16,264 bases of DNA. It comes from an uncultured Cellvibrio sp. GTDB lineage: Bacteria; Pseudomonadota; Gammaproteobacteria; Pseudomonadales; Cellvibrionaceae. The notes below the pieces were generated by a model that worked only from the letters and a program-made list of their open reading frames with translations, did no database searches and was not told where the DNA came from. Location: the NCBI GenBank assembly GCA_946482345.1, contig CAMLRJ010000020.1, positions 1-16,264 on the forward strand, in the 5' to 3' direction. Position numbers and translations under genes: made by a program. This document shows positions 7,951-14,830 of this stretch, piece by piece (position 1 is the first letter of the stretch; each line of letters opens with the position of its first letter).

Positions 7951-7983
7951 AATGTAGTAAACCTGTCTGACCTGAAAAATCGT

Positions 7984-9264
7984 ATGAATTCATTTGACTC
8001 ATCACATAAGATCGACATTGTAGTACCGAAAATCAATGTCGATACCCATAATACCTGGTGGGTGGGTTTTAGTGGTGGTTTGGATTCTACTGTACTTTTA
8101 CATTTGCTTTTATCAAAAAATTTACCTGTCACTATTTCTGCAATCCATATCAATCACCAAATTTCACCTAATGCAGATTCATGGCAACAACATTGTGAAG
8201 AATTTTGCCGGTTATTGGGTGTGCAATGTGTTTCTGAAAAAGTCAAAGTGGAAAATCAAGGGAATGGTATTGAAGATGCAGCGAGAGTTGCGCGCTACCA
8301 AGTCTTTGCAAAATATCTTGCAGAAGGCGATAGCTTATTTACCGCTCATCATGCTGATGATCAAGCTGAAACTTTGTTGCTCAGATTATTACGGGGAACC
8401 GGTGTAAAGGGTTTATCCGGGATTTCAGCAGAGCGTGTTTTCAATCGCGCTATGATTTACAGGCCACTCTTATCGTTTCCCAGATCTGATTTATTAAATT
8501 ATGCCAAACAGCATGGACTTGAATGGATCGAAGATGAAAGTAATCTATCAGAAAAATACGACCGCAATTATTTACGTTTGCAAGTGATGCCATTATTGCA
8601 ATCCCGATGGCCGGGCATGCAAAAGAAATGGCATCAAACCGCGCAGCTTTTTGCGGAAACCGAAACACTCTTAACCGAAATGGCAATTGCCGATCTGCAA
8701 ACAATGGATTTGCGTGACGAACGTATTGGCCAAAGTATTAACAGAACGCGTTTTTCGGGTTTGTCTGTTCCCAGGCAGCATAACTTATTGCGTTATTGGT
8801 TATCCACTCAGGGGTATTCAATTCCGGAGCAACAACATTGGCAGCAAATTAGATCGCAAATTTTTTCAGAAAAAACGGATTTGAATATTAATGTGCAATG
8901 GGGAAATCTATCGTTACGAGTTTATCAGAATAAAATTTTTGCTTTGCCATTGGTTTTGCCCGAATTAAAATTGACTATGACCAAGTGTATTGCTGATGCA
9001 TCAGCAAAATTCTTGCGAGCAGATTTACCCGACATCCATATAAAAAACCGACAAGGCGGTGAACGCTGCCGACCCGCAGGACGCAACCATTCACAAACCT
9101 TAAAAAAATGTTTGCAGGAATTTGGTCTGGAGCCATGGTTACGCGATTCAATTCCATTGATTTATTCCGATAATTATTTGGTAGCAGTGGGGGATTTATG
9201 GGTTTGTGCTGAATATGTAGCTGAAAAAAACAAACCCGGGATTCAATTGAAATGGTTTGTGTGA
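7984..9264 (+). CDS. tilS: tRNA(Ile)-lysidine synthase
   Basis: TilS uses ATP to attach lysine to C34 of tRNA-Ile with anticodon CAU, which changes both its codon reading (AUA) and its charging identity; it is essential in most bacteria. The 426-aa product is close to the E. coli length of 432 aa. The PP-loop motif SGGLDST lies at 30-36 and HHADDQAET at 122-130. DRNYLR at 193-198 is typical of the family, and the C-terminal domain (about 345-424) contains GGERCRPAGR. I chose the ATG at 7984 rather than a GTG at 7885. The latter would overlap the divergent peptidase gene and add 33 residues not expected in the family. No strong ribosome-binding site is visible before the ATG. A hairpin immediately follows the stop. 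Confidence 0.95.
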   Translation: MNSFDSSHKIDIVVPKINVDTHNTWWVGFSGGLDSTVLLHLLLSKNLPVTISAIHINHQISPNADSWQQHCEEFCRLLGVQCVSEKVKVENQGNGIEDAARVARYQVFAKYLAEGDSLFTAHHADDQAETLLLRLLRGTGVKGLSGISAERVFNRAMIYRPLLSFPRSDLLNYAKQHGLEWIEDESNLSEKYDRNYLRLQVMPLLQSRWPGMQKKWHQTAQLFAETETLLTEMAIADLQTMDLRDERIGQSINRTRFSGLSVPRQHNLLRYWLSTQGYSIPEQQHWQQIRSQIFSEKTDLNINVQWGNLSLRVYQNKIFALPLVLPELKLTMTKCIADASAKFLRADLPDIHIKNRQGGERCRPAGRNHSQTLKKCLQEFGLEPWLRDSIPLIYSDNYLVAVGDLWVCAEYVAEKNKPGIQLKWFV

Positions 9265-9299
9265 AACACACCTGCTGCGAATAAGCAGCAAGTGTGTTT
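9264..9299. terminator. Shared hairpin between convergent tilS and membrane protein genes
   Basis: The stem pairs 9264-9271 with 9292-9299 and 9273-9278 with 9285-9290, with one C/A mismatch and a 6-base loop. It starts at the last base of the tilS stop and ends 6 bases before the convergent gene's stop. U-tracts are short (TTT) on both strands, so termination may be partial. Confidence 0.6.
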
Positions 9300-9305
9300 G
9301 TCAGA

Positions 9306-10001
9306 TTAATTGCTTTGGTTAACACCAAATAGACTGCGGTAAATTATCGCCATACCCAAACTGGCAAAAGGTATGCTCCAAATCAAACCTATACCCAGTG
9401 GGATGATGCTTATCAGAATGATAAAAAACATGACGATAAAAAATGCAAAAGTTCTGAACCAGCATCGTGTAATCACCTGGCGTGACGTTTCCAGTGCATC
9501 CCAGATTCGCATATTTTTATCAACCAATAAAATCAGTGCAAATGAGTAGGCAACGCCGAGATAAATTCCCGGAATAACCAACAGCAATATGCCGATTACG
9601 ATCAGTATTGTCATCAAAAGATAGGTCAGGAAAATAGGAATTGTTTTGGGATAGTAATCGAAAACCATGGTGGCATTACAAGGTAGGCCAACACTGTGTC
9701 TGACCGCTATCATGGTTAATCCTGCTATTAAAGGATAAGTCACCAAACCTTGTAATATTTGTCCAATAATAATTAAGAAAATTGAGCTTTTGAAAAAAAA
9801 TTCTGCGATTGCACTGGTGATTGCGGCAATCACAATATAAATAATCAGCGCTCCCCAATATGAAGCCTTAAAACCTTTTGTGAGTTGCCAGGCTTCACTG
9901 AGTACACTTTCAATTTGCCAGTCGGGATTTAATTCGTGCGTTGACTCTTGCGCTACTTCAAGGTTTGTTTCCGGTACTCTATAGGGATTATTGTCAGACA
10001 T
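9306..10001 (-). CDS. Multi-pass membrane protein of unknown function with an NPYRVPE N-terminus
   Basis: The 231-aa product begins with a soluble segment of about 45 residues that opens SDNNPYRVPE, a motif common at the start of uncharacterised proteobacterial membrane proteins. Hydrophobic stretches follow at about 47-70, 73-100, 121-160 (long enough for two helices) and 183-221 (probably two). That gives about six helices in the inner membrane. No catalytic or transport motif is visible. The charged loop DKNMRIWDALETSRQ at 161-175 recalls DUF975-like and BPSS1780-like families, but this is only a resemblance. The ATG has a strong AAGGAG ribosome-binding site and its own consensus-like promoter. 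It lies downstream of the propeller lipoprotein gene but is separated from it by a strong terminator. Confidence 0.8.
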   Translation of the reverse strand: MSDNNPYRVPETNLEVAQESTHELNPDWQIESVLSEAWQLTKGFKASYWGALIIYIVIAAITSAIAEFFFKSSIFLIIIGQILQGLVTYPLIAGLTMIAVRHSVGLPCNATMVFDYYPKTIPIFLTYLLMTILIVIGILLLVIPGIYLGVAYSFALILLVDKNMRIWDALETSRQVITRCWFRTFAFFIVMFFIILISIIPLGIGLIWSIPFASLGMAIIYRSLFGVNQSN

Positions 10002-10030
10002 GTCCTGTCTCCTTTATTAATGGAGAACAA

Positions 10031-10059
10031 AATAAATCACTTGTGAATAACCTTGTCAA
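10031..10059 (-). promoter_or_regulatory. Sigma-70 promoter of the membrane protein gene
   Basis: On the minus strand, TTGACA (10054-10059) is a perfect -35, with a 17-bp spacer and TTTATT (10031-10036) as -10. Transcription would start about 23 bases before the ATG at 10001. It lies directly after the terminator of the upstream lipoprotein gene, so the membrane protein is transcribed independently. Confidence 0.55.
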
Positions 10060-10071
10060 TGAAGCACAAAT

Positions 10072-10097
10072 AAAAAAGGACGCCGAAGCGTCCTTTT
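10072..10097 (-). terminator. UUCG-tetraloop terminator of the propeller lipoprotein gene
   Basis: A perfect 10-bp stem (10074-10083 with 10088-10097) closes a C(UUCG)G tetraloop on the minus strand, followed by TTTTTT. It begins about 18 bases after the lipoprotein stop. This is a textbook strong intrinsic terminator. Confidence 0.93.
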
Positions 10098-10115
10098 ATC
10101 GAATCAACAGAAAAA

Positions 10116-12350
10116 TTAGTAAATATAAACGCCACCTGCTGCTTCCGCCGCAACAGAAGAAGAATTGCTGGATGACGCCGTGCCGGATTTGCGGTGTGCT
10201 CCCGCTGCCAGTGTTTTGCCATCATCAGAAAGTGTGGCGTGTGCGCCAAATCTGTCTTGCGCTTGAGTATCGCTGGCTTTCACATAAGCGGCTTGAGACC
10301 ATTGCGTTGAATTGCGTTTGAATATGTACATGGCGCCAGCTCCCGGGGCACTGATGTCACCGGGATTACCATCAATACCAACGCTGTTACTGGATTCAAG
10401 CAAGGAGTTGACCGCAAGAATATTGCCGTCACCGGACAGTTTTACGTCATTGCCGAATTGATATCCCGGCAACACGACTTGTGGTTTGATAAACGCTTGT
10501 TGAGACCAACTGGTTCCAGTGCGTGTAAACACATAAGCTGCACCCGAGTTGGCAAAATGCGCATCATTATTATATTGAGGCGTTTGATTGATTGCGCCGC
10601 TGATATTGTTGGCATCTCCGGTGGCTCCGACCGCCAGAGTGGAGCCATCGTTCGATAAATCAACAGCGACTCCAAAGAGTGCACTGGGGAACTGGCTGCC
10701 GGGTTTCAGATAAGCTTCCTGTCCCCAAATTCCTGCATTACGTGTGAATACGTAAGCGGCGCCATTATTTAATGGATAGGTTGGGTACTTGGCACAGGCA
10801 TCGTCTGGCGTAATCACCTGATCCTTGAAGTAGTAACAACCATTGCTGTCGCCATTACCGTTGATGCCCGTTGCGGGGCTGTCTTCACCTATGGCGCCTA
10901 CTGCCAAAGTATTGCCATCTTGTGACAAGGCCAGATTGGTTCCGAAGGCGTCACCTGCATTACTATTAGCGGCTTTTATCCAAGCCTCGGTTTTCCAGCC
11001 TTCCTCTGTGTGGATGAAGGTATAAACAGCACCTGACTGGGTGCCTCCCCAGGCTTTGACACTCGAAGAGCTTTGACTGGATGAGGAGCTGGACGTTGAG
11101 GAAGCGGATGAGCTACTGAGTGAGGCTGCCAGCGATGAATAATTCAAACATTCCGGAACACTGGAATTATTGAAATGAACGACATTGTTGGTTTCGATAA
11201 AACCCAGTAAATCACTGGTAGTGCCGACAGCAAGCGTTTTTCCATCGCCTGAAAGTGCGAGGGACTCACCAAATTTAAGATCAGCCCTTAAATGCACAAG
11301 AGATGAATTGGGTTTCAGGTAAGCTTCCTGAGTCCAGACGTTGTCAGTTCGCTTGAATGTGTACACAGCACCAATGTTGTAACTTTGTGCAACGATGACT
11401 ATTTGGTCGCTATTAATGGAGCTGGAAATACTGGAATCAGTTGAAAAACTGCTGGATGAGCTGGAATAGCTGCTGTTAAAAATGCCTGTCACTTCATAGT
11501 TTTGCTGATTGCAATTAACGCCCCATGAAGGACTGTCTTCAAATATGGCAGAGACTGCAAGAGTATTACCATCATCAGACAAAGCTACCTGATAACCAAA
11601 TCGGTCATTGGGTAAAAAGCGGTATGAGTTAAGGCTGGGTTGTTCGGTATTGGAGGCTTTTAAATAAGCCTGTTGTTCCCACAGACCATCATTATTTTTG
11701 ACAAATATATAGACAGCACCTGAGTTTGTACTGTCATTGTTTTCCTGATCCCCGCCAACACCTGTGGCTTTACTGTCCTCTGATGGAGCGCCCACAGCTA
11801 ACGTATTTCCATCACCGGACAGGGCAACACTCCAACCAAATTGATCATTTTCTTCGCCATTCGAGGCGCGAACCAATCCTATGGCTTTGATCATTTCCGT
11901 GGCGGTGTAGGTATTGCTGGATGTTTGGCAGTTGTCGTCTGTGATACAGGCTTCTACTACATATCGAGTGTTGATCCAGTCCTGCAAATGCACGCCGATG
12001 TTCTCATCTTTAGTGCTAATTACCTCGGTCGTGCTTGTCGTCGTGATGTTTTCGCCTACCTGGACGAAACCTGAGTTACCGCCCTGATTTTTCATCAGTT
12101 TGTAATAAGTGGCGCCCTCAACCGGAGACCAGCTGAAAGTCAGTGTCTTTGGGGTTTTTCCATTTGGATTGACTGCATCCACCCTCACACTTGGCCAATT
12201 TCCGGTGCCATTGCTGGAATAGGCTAGACTACTAAAACTGTAGGAAAAGGAACTTTTGGAGCTGGAGGTGCCCCCGCCTGAACTGCCACCACCACAAGCG
12301 GTGAGGATCAGTGCACTGGAAAGGACAATCAAAAAACGGGTGATAAACAT
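10116..12350 (-). CDS. Lipoprotein with an FN3-like domain and a seven-bladed FG-GAP beta-propeller
   Basis: The 744-aa product has a lipoprotein signal peptide ending LTAC (Cys19), a Gly/Ser-rich linker (20-48) and an Ig/fibronectin-III-like domain (about 52-150, WSPVEGATYYKL). Seven FG-GAP repeats then begin near residues 170, 250, 359, 468, 558, 631 and 700. Each repeat has FG, then LSxDGxTLAVGA, then GAxYxF, then Wxx(Q/E)AYxK. The SGDGNTLAVGAP-type loops resemble the calcium-binding loops of integrin-like propellers. Serine-rich tracts interrupt blades 2 (292-314), 3 (411-430) and 7 (724-732). The last blade stops at GVYIY and lacks its final strand, while GLVRASN at 158-164 matches that strand. 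The protein is predicted at the cell surface, perhaps in adhesion or carbohydrate/protein binding; no enzyme motif is seen. I chose the ATG at 12350 over a TTG at 12401 because it starts a clean signal peptide and has GGAA upstream. Confidence 0.88.
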   Translation of the reverse strand: MFITRFLIVLSSALILTACGGGSSGGGTSSSKSSFSYSFSSLAYSSNGTGNWPSVRVDAVNPNGKTPKTLTFSWSPVEGATYYKLMKNQGGNSGFVQVGENITTTSTTEVISTKDENIGVHLQDWINTRYVVEACITDDNCQTSSNTYTATEMIKAIGLVRASNGEENDQFGWSVALSGDGNTLAVGAPSEDSKATGVGGDQENNDSTNSGAVYIFVKNNDGLWEQQAYLKASNTEQPSLNSYRFLPNDRFGYQVALSDDGNTLAVSAIFEDSPSWGVNCNQQNYEVTGIFNSSYSSSSSSFSTDSSISSSINSDQIVIVAQSYNIGAVYTFKRTDNVWTQEAYLKPNSSLVHLRADLKFGESLALSGDGKTLAVGTTSDLLGFIETNNVVHFNNSSVPECLNYSSLAASLSSSSASSTSSSSSSQSSSSVKAWGGTQSGAVYTFIHTEEGWKTEAWIKAANSNAGDAFGTNLALSQDGNTLAVGAIGEDSPATGINGNGDSNGCYYFKDQVITPDDACAKYPTYPLNNGAAYVFTRNAGIWGQEAYLKPGSQFPSALFGVAVDLSNDGSTLAVGATGDANNISGAINQTPQYNNDAHFANSGAAYVFTRTGTSWSQQAFIKPQVVLPGYQFGNDVKLSGDGNILAVNSLLESSNSVGIDGNPGDISAPGAGAMYIFKRNSTQWSQAAYVKASDTQAQDRFGAHATLSDDGKTLAAGAHRKSGTASSSNSSSVAAEAAGGVYIY

Positions 12351-12382
12351 GCGGTTAATTCCGGGAAAAAAACTGGTCGGTG

Positions 12383-12411
12383 ATTCTCTGTGTACTGGCA
12401 ATCGCTGTCAA
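12383..12411 (-). promoter_or_regulatory. Candidate promoter of the propeller lipoprotein gene
   Basis: A perfect TTGACA -35 (12406-12411, minus strand), a 17-bp spacer and GAGAAT as -10 (12383-12388). Transcription would start near 12376, about 25 bases before the ATG at 12350, which supports that start over the TTG at 12401. Confidence 0.5.
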
Positions 12412-12432
12412 TTCAAATTATGTAACTTCCAA

Positions 12433-12449
12433 TTGCAATCCGATTGCAA
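12433..12449. promoter_or_regulatory. Two TTGCAA palindromes spaced 11 bp, operator-like
   Basis: TTGCAA occurs at 12433-12438 and 12444-12449, within two copies of ATTGCAA spaced by exactly one helical turn. They lie about 60 and 71 bases upstream of the predicted lipoprotein transcription start, a typical activator position. No regulator can be assigned. Confidence 0.3.
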
Positions 12450-12602
12450 CCTAAGCATGAAAATAAGGTCATTTTGGATGCCAGTTCATCAGGTTTTCCT
12501 TCTGACTCGGGATCATTTGATTTGTTCAATGGGCAAATAGGTAATTTATGAAAGCTTTTCAGTTCCTTTCCGTAACATTGAAACCAGAGTTTGTGGTTTT
12601 TC

Positions 12603-12630
12603 TTGATCTGTCACAATTTCCCAGTAGACT
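12603..12630 (+). promoter_or_regulatory. Candidate promoter of the 129-aa protein and permease operon
   Basis: TTGATC (12603-12608), a 16-bp spacer and TAGACT (12625-12630), followed by the GC-rich CGCGCCC. Transcription would start near 12637, leaving a leader of about 38 bases. Confidence 0.45.
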
Positions 12631-12674
12631 CGCGCCCTCAAATCTTCTGGTGAACACAAGATTAAGGAATGTTC

Positions 12675-13064
12675 ATGTCTAACACCTTGTCGCTGTTGCG
12701 ATTTACGTCAAAAACCTTGAAGAATCGTATGGGGCAGGAGGTGGAATTGCACCTCTGTCATCAGGTTTATCAAGGGCGTGATTTGCTGTTTATTCTTGCT
12801 CCCCGACAGGCATCCAGTTTTGTCGGAAAAAATGCTGAACCCTTTGCCTTTCAATTGCGGGACTTGTTGAATCTTGATCCCAGGCAAATGGATTTGATCG
12901 AAGTTCGTGAAGCTCCCGGTCAAATCCAATTATTTCGCTGGCGTTTTGAATGGGTAGGAAATTCACCGATAAACCCCCGCTCCGAGGAAGTGACTTCCCC
13001 AAGCCAGCGTCAACATCTTCTGCAGTGGATTGCCGATTCCCATTCCGCAGCCAGTTCCGGTTGA
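12675..13064 (+). CDS. Uncharacterised 129-aa protein upstream of a GntP permease
   Basis: I do not recognise this protein. It is soluble, with no signal peptide or membrane helix. It starts with a basic segment (about 1-18), continues with alternating hydrophobic and polar residues suggestive of beta strands (VELHLCHQVYQ, LLFILAP, IQLFRWRFEW), and ends in a polar Ser/Gln tail. I chose the second ATG (12675) over the first (12669). AAGGA at 12664-12668 touches the first ATG, leaving no spacing, but lies an ideal 6 bases from the second. The stop is 18 bases before the permease start, so the two are probably co-transcribed. A regulatory or accessory role for the permease is possible but is only inferred from position. 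Confidence 0.7.
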   Translation: MSNTLSLLRFTSKTLKNRMGQEVELHLCHQVYQGRDLLFILAPRQASSFVGKNAEPFAFQLRDLLNLDPRQMDLIEVREAPGQIQLFRWRFEWVGNSPINPRSEEVTSPSQRQHLLQWIADSHSAASSG

Positions 13065-13082
13065 AATTGAGGAAAGCAATCA

Positions 13083-14399
13083 GTGGAATTTGTATCCATC
13101 TTTATTTGTTTGTTGGTTTTGGTTCTGTTGACCGCCCGTTGGCATGTGAATCCCTTTGTTGCCTTTCTGGTGGTGTCAGTGCTGGGCGCACTTTTGCTCG
13201 GTGTGCCGCCTGAAAAAATACCTTCATCTATAGAATCAGGTATTGGCAGTTTGTTGGGGTCTCTGGCGGGCATCATTTGTTTGAGTGCCATGTTTGGTAA
13301 ATTGATTGCCGACTCGGGAGCTGCGCAACAAATTAGCCAAACTTTGATCAGACTTGCCGGAGAAAAATATATTCTCTGGGCAATGTTATTCAGTGGTTTT
13401 ATTGTGGGCGTTCCACTTTTTTATAATGTGGGATTCGTGTTACTGGTGCCTCTGGTGTTTTCCGTTGCTTATCAAACTCGTCTTCCTGCTATTTATTTAG
13501 GGATACCATTGCTCGCTGCTTTGTCCGTTACCCATGGTTTTTTACCGCCACACCCTTCTCCCACCGCCATGATTCCGCAGTTTGATGCGGATATAGGTTT
13601 GACCATTATTTATGGATTGGTCGTTGGATTGCCGGTGATGATTATTGCGGGGCCTTTGTTAGCAAAATTTATCCGTCATATACCTTCAGTGCCTCTGGAA
13701 ACTTTCAAGCCCAGATTAATGCCTGATGATCAATTACCTTCTTTGCCAACCAGTTTATTGGTAGCTCTGATGCCTATTTGTGTTATTGCTCTGGCATCGG
13801 TTTTACCTTATTGCATCGAGAGTAATTCCCCATGGCAAACCTGGCTGAAATTTCTGGGTAATCCCACTTTGGTGATGTTGATGATTCTGGGGTTGGCAAC
13901 CTGGTTGTTGGCGATACGACGATCCATGCCTTTGAAACAGGTAATGGATAGTTATGCTGCTGCCATAAAAGACATAGCACCGATTCTATTAATTATTGCC
14001 GGTGCTGGCGCCTTGAAGCAGGTGTTTGTTGATAGTGGTGTCAATCAACAGTTGGCTGCCGGGCTTGGCTCAATCGACATTAATCCTCTGTTACTGGGCT
14101 GGACTATCGCACTGATCATTCGTATTTGTCTGGGGTCAGCGACTGTTGCGGGTTTGACGGCTGCCAGTATTGTCTCGCCATTAGTGTTGGCTAATCCGGC
14201 TATTAGTCCTGAACTGATGGTATTGGCGGTGGGCGCTGGCAGTCTTATGTGTTCCCACGTCAATGATTCAGGTTTCTGGATGTGCAAGGAATACTTCAAT
14301 CTCAGCTTGAAAGACACCTTCAAGAGTTGGACCTTAATGGAGACTGTTGTCGGCATTACAGGATTGATTGGTGTGTTACTTCTGGATTTATGGATTTAG
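13083..14399 (+). CDS. GntP-family sugar-acid:proton symporter
   Basis: This inner-membrane permease belongs to the gluconate:H+ symporter family (GntP, GntT, IdnT, DsdX). The 438-aa length fits the family, and the protein is hydrophobic throughout with about 12 segments. Diagnostic stretches are THGFLPPHPSP at 150-160 and SHVNDSGFWMCKEYFNL at 391-407. The start is GTG with GAGGA 9 bases upstream. Only the small unknown gene before it is linked; no gluconate kinase, dehydratase or regulator is in view. The substrate therefore cannot be named: gluconate is the default guess, but related members carry idonate, D-serine or other hydroxy acids. A weak hairpin near 14445-14468 follows. Confidence 0.92.
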   Translation: MEFVSIFICLLVLVLLTARWHVNPFVAFLVVSVLGALLLGVPPEKIPSSIESGIGSLLGSLAGIICLSAMFGKLIADSGAAQQISQTLIRLAGEKYILWAMLFSGFIVGVPLFYNVGFVLLVPLVFSVAYQTRLPAIYLGIPLLAALSVTHGFLPPHPSPTAMIPQFDADIGLTIIYGLVVGLPVMIIAGPLLAKFIRHIPSVPLETFKPRLMPDDQLPSLPTSLLVALMPICVIALASVLPYCIESNSPWQTWLKFLGNPTLVMLMILGLATWLLAIRRSMPLKQVMDSYAAAIKDIAPILLIIAGAGALKQVFVDSGVNQQLAAGLGSIDINPLLLGWTIALIIRICLGSATVAGLTAASIVSPLVLANPAISPELMVLAVGAGSLMCSHVNDSGFWMCKEYFNLSLKDTFKSWTLMETVVGITGLIGVLLLDLWI

Positions 14400-14403
14400 C
14401 AAG

Positions 14404-14432
14404 TTCTCGCTTTTTCCCTTTTGCGTTACAAT
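14404..14432 (+). promoter_or_regulatory. Candidate promoter of the fmdB-aspS operon
   Basis: TACAAT (14427-14432) is a good -10 hexamer followed by the GC-rich CGCCGCCC. The -35 region (TTCTCG, 14404-14409) is poor. Transcription would start near 14438, just 5 to 30 bases after the permease stop region, giving a leader of about 90 bases. Confidence 0.4.
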
Positions 14433-14444
14433 CGCCGCCCTTTT

Positions 14445-14468
14445 GATGATTTGCCTTCGGCGATCATT
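14445..14468 (+). terminator. Leader hairpin before fmdB, possible weak terminator of the permease operon
   Basis: TGAT-T-TGCC (from 14447) pairs with GGCGATCA (to 14466) with one bulged T and a three-base loop, extended by an outer A-T and G-T pair. It is followed by TGCCTGATTTTG, a poor U-tract. If the promoter at 14427 is real, this hairpin sits at the very 5' end of the fmdB-aspS mRNA. Confidence 0.35.
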
Positions 14469-14527
14469 GCCTGATTTTGTATCCATGGTTTGTAATCCAT
14501 AAAAACAATCTTATGAGGTGATTTGAA

Positions 14528-14806
14528 GTGCCCATCTACGAATACCAATGTGAATCCTGTGGTCATGCGTTAGAGGCTTTGCAAAAGTTAAGTGATGCAC
14601 CTTTAACAGAATGTCCGGCGTGTCAGAAATCCACGCTGAAAAAACAAATCTCTGCTGCAGGCTTTCGTTTGTCTGGCGGTGGTTGGTACGAAACAGATTT
14701 TAAATCAGGAAAGAAAAAGAATTTAGCTGGCGATTCAACTCAGTCAACCAGCTCAGGTACAAGCAGTTCCAATACCGGTTCATCATCTGCAACTGCAACA
14801 AATTAA
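14528..14806 (+). CDS. FmdB-type zinc-ribbon protein
   Basis: This 92-aa protein opens MPIYEYQCESCGH, the hallmark of the FmdB/CxxC putative regulatory family. It has a zinc ribbon formed by Cys8, Cys11, Cys29 and Cys32. The segment FRLSGGGWYETDFKSGKKKN (46-65) is also standard, and the C-terminal 25 residues are a Ser/Thr-rich tail. The molecular role of the family is not established. It very often precedes aspS in gammaproteobacteria, as here, with a 24-bp gap, so the two are probably co-transcribed. The start is GTG with a good AGGTGA ribosome-binding site; it is the only start that gives the family's N-terminus. Confidence 0.9.
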   Translation: MPIYEYQCESCGHALEALQKLSDAPLTECPACQKSTLKKQISAAGFRLSGGGWYETDFKSGKKKNLAGDSTQSTSSGTSSSNTGSSSATATN

Positions 14807-14830
14807 TTTTATTTTGACGGGAAAACCACT

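Larger units (their letters stand above)
12351..12674. other. Divergent intergenic region between the propeller lipoprotein and the 129-aa protein
   Basis: This 324-bp stretch carries a candidate promoter for each flanking gene and a pair of TTGCAA palindromes at 12433-12449. The middle, about 12455-12600, shows no convincing gene, hairpin or repeat. A small open frame enters it from inside the lipoprotein gene (plus strand, to 12540) but has no ribosome-binding site and is antisense to coding sequence. Confidence 0.6.

Noticed and set aside
7885..7983. Longer tilS start (GTG at 7885).
   Set aside because: It would run into the divergent peptidase gene and add 33 residues beyond the family's usual N-terminus.
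11050..11120. Repetitive serine-codon tract as a tandem repeat, CRISPR-like element or assembly problem.
   Set aside because: It stays in frame within a clear coding repeat, uses mixed serine codons and lacks regular repeat-spacer structure; similar tracts occur elsewhere in the same gene.
12351..12401. Longer start (TTG at 12401) for the propeller lipoprotein.
   Set aside because: It would place 17 polar residues ahead of a normal lipoprotein signal peptide and lies upstream of the predicted transcription start.
12256..12540. Plus-strand open frame of 94 codons crossing the lipoprotein start and the intergenic region.
   Set aside because: It is mostly antisense to the signal peptide and Ser/Gly linker codons, has no ribosome-binding site and no recognisable protein pattern.
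12455..12600. Possible small RNA or tRNA in the middle of the 324-bp intergenic region.
   Set aside because: No cloverleaf, strong hairpin or terminator could be found by eye.
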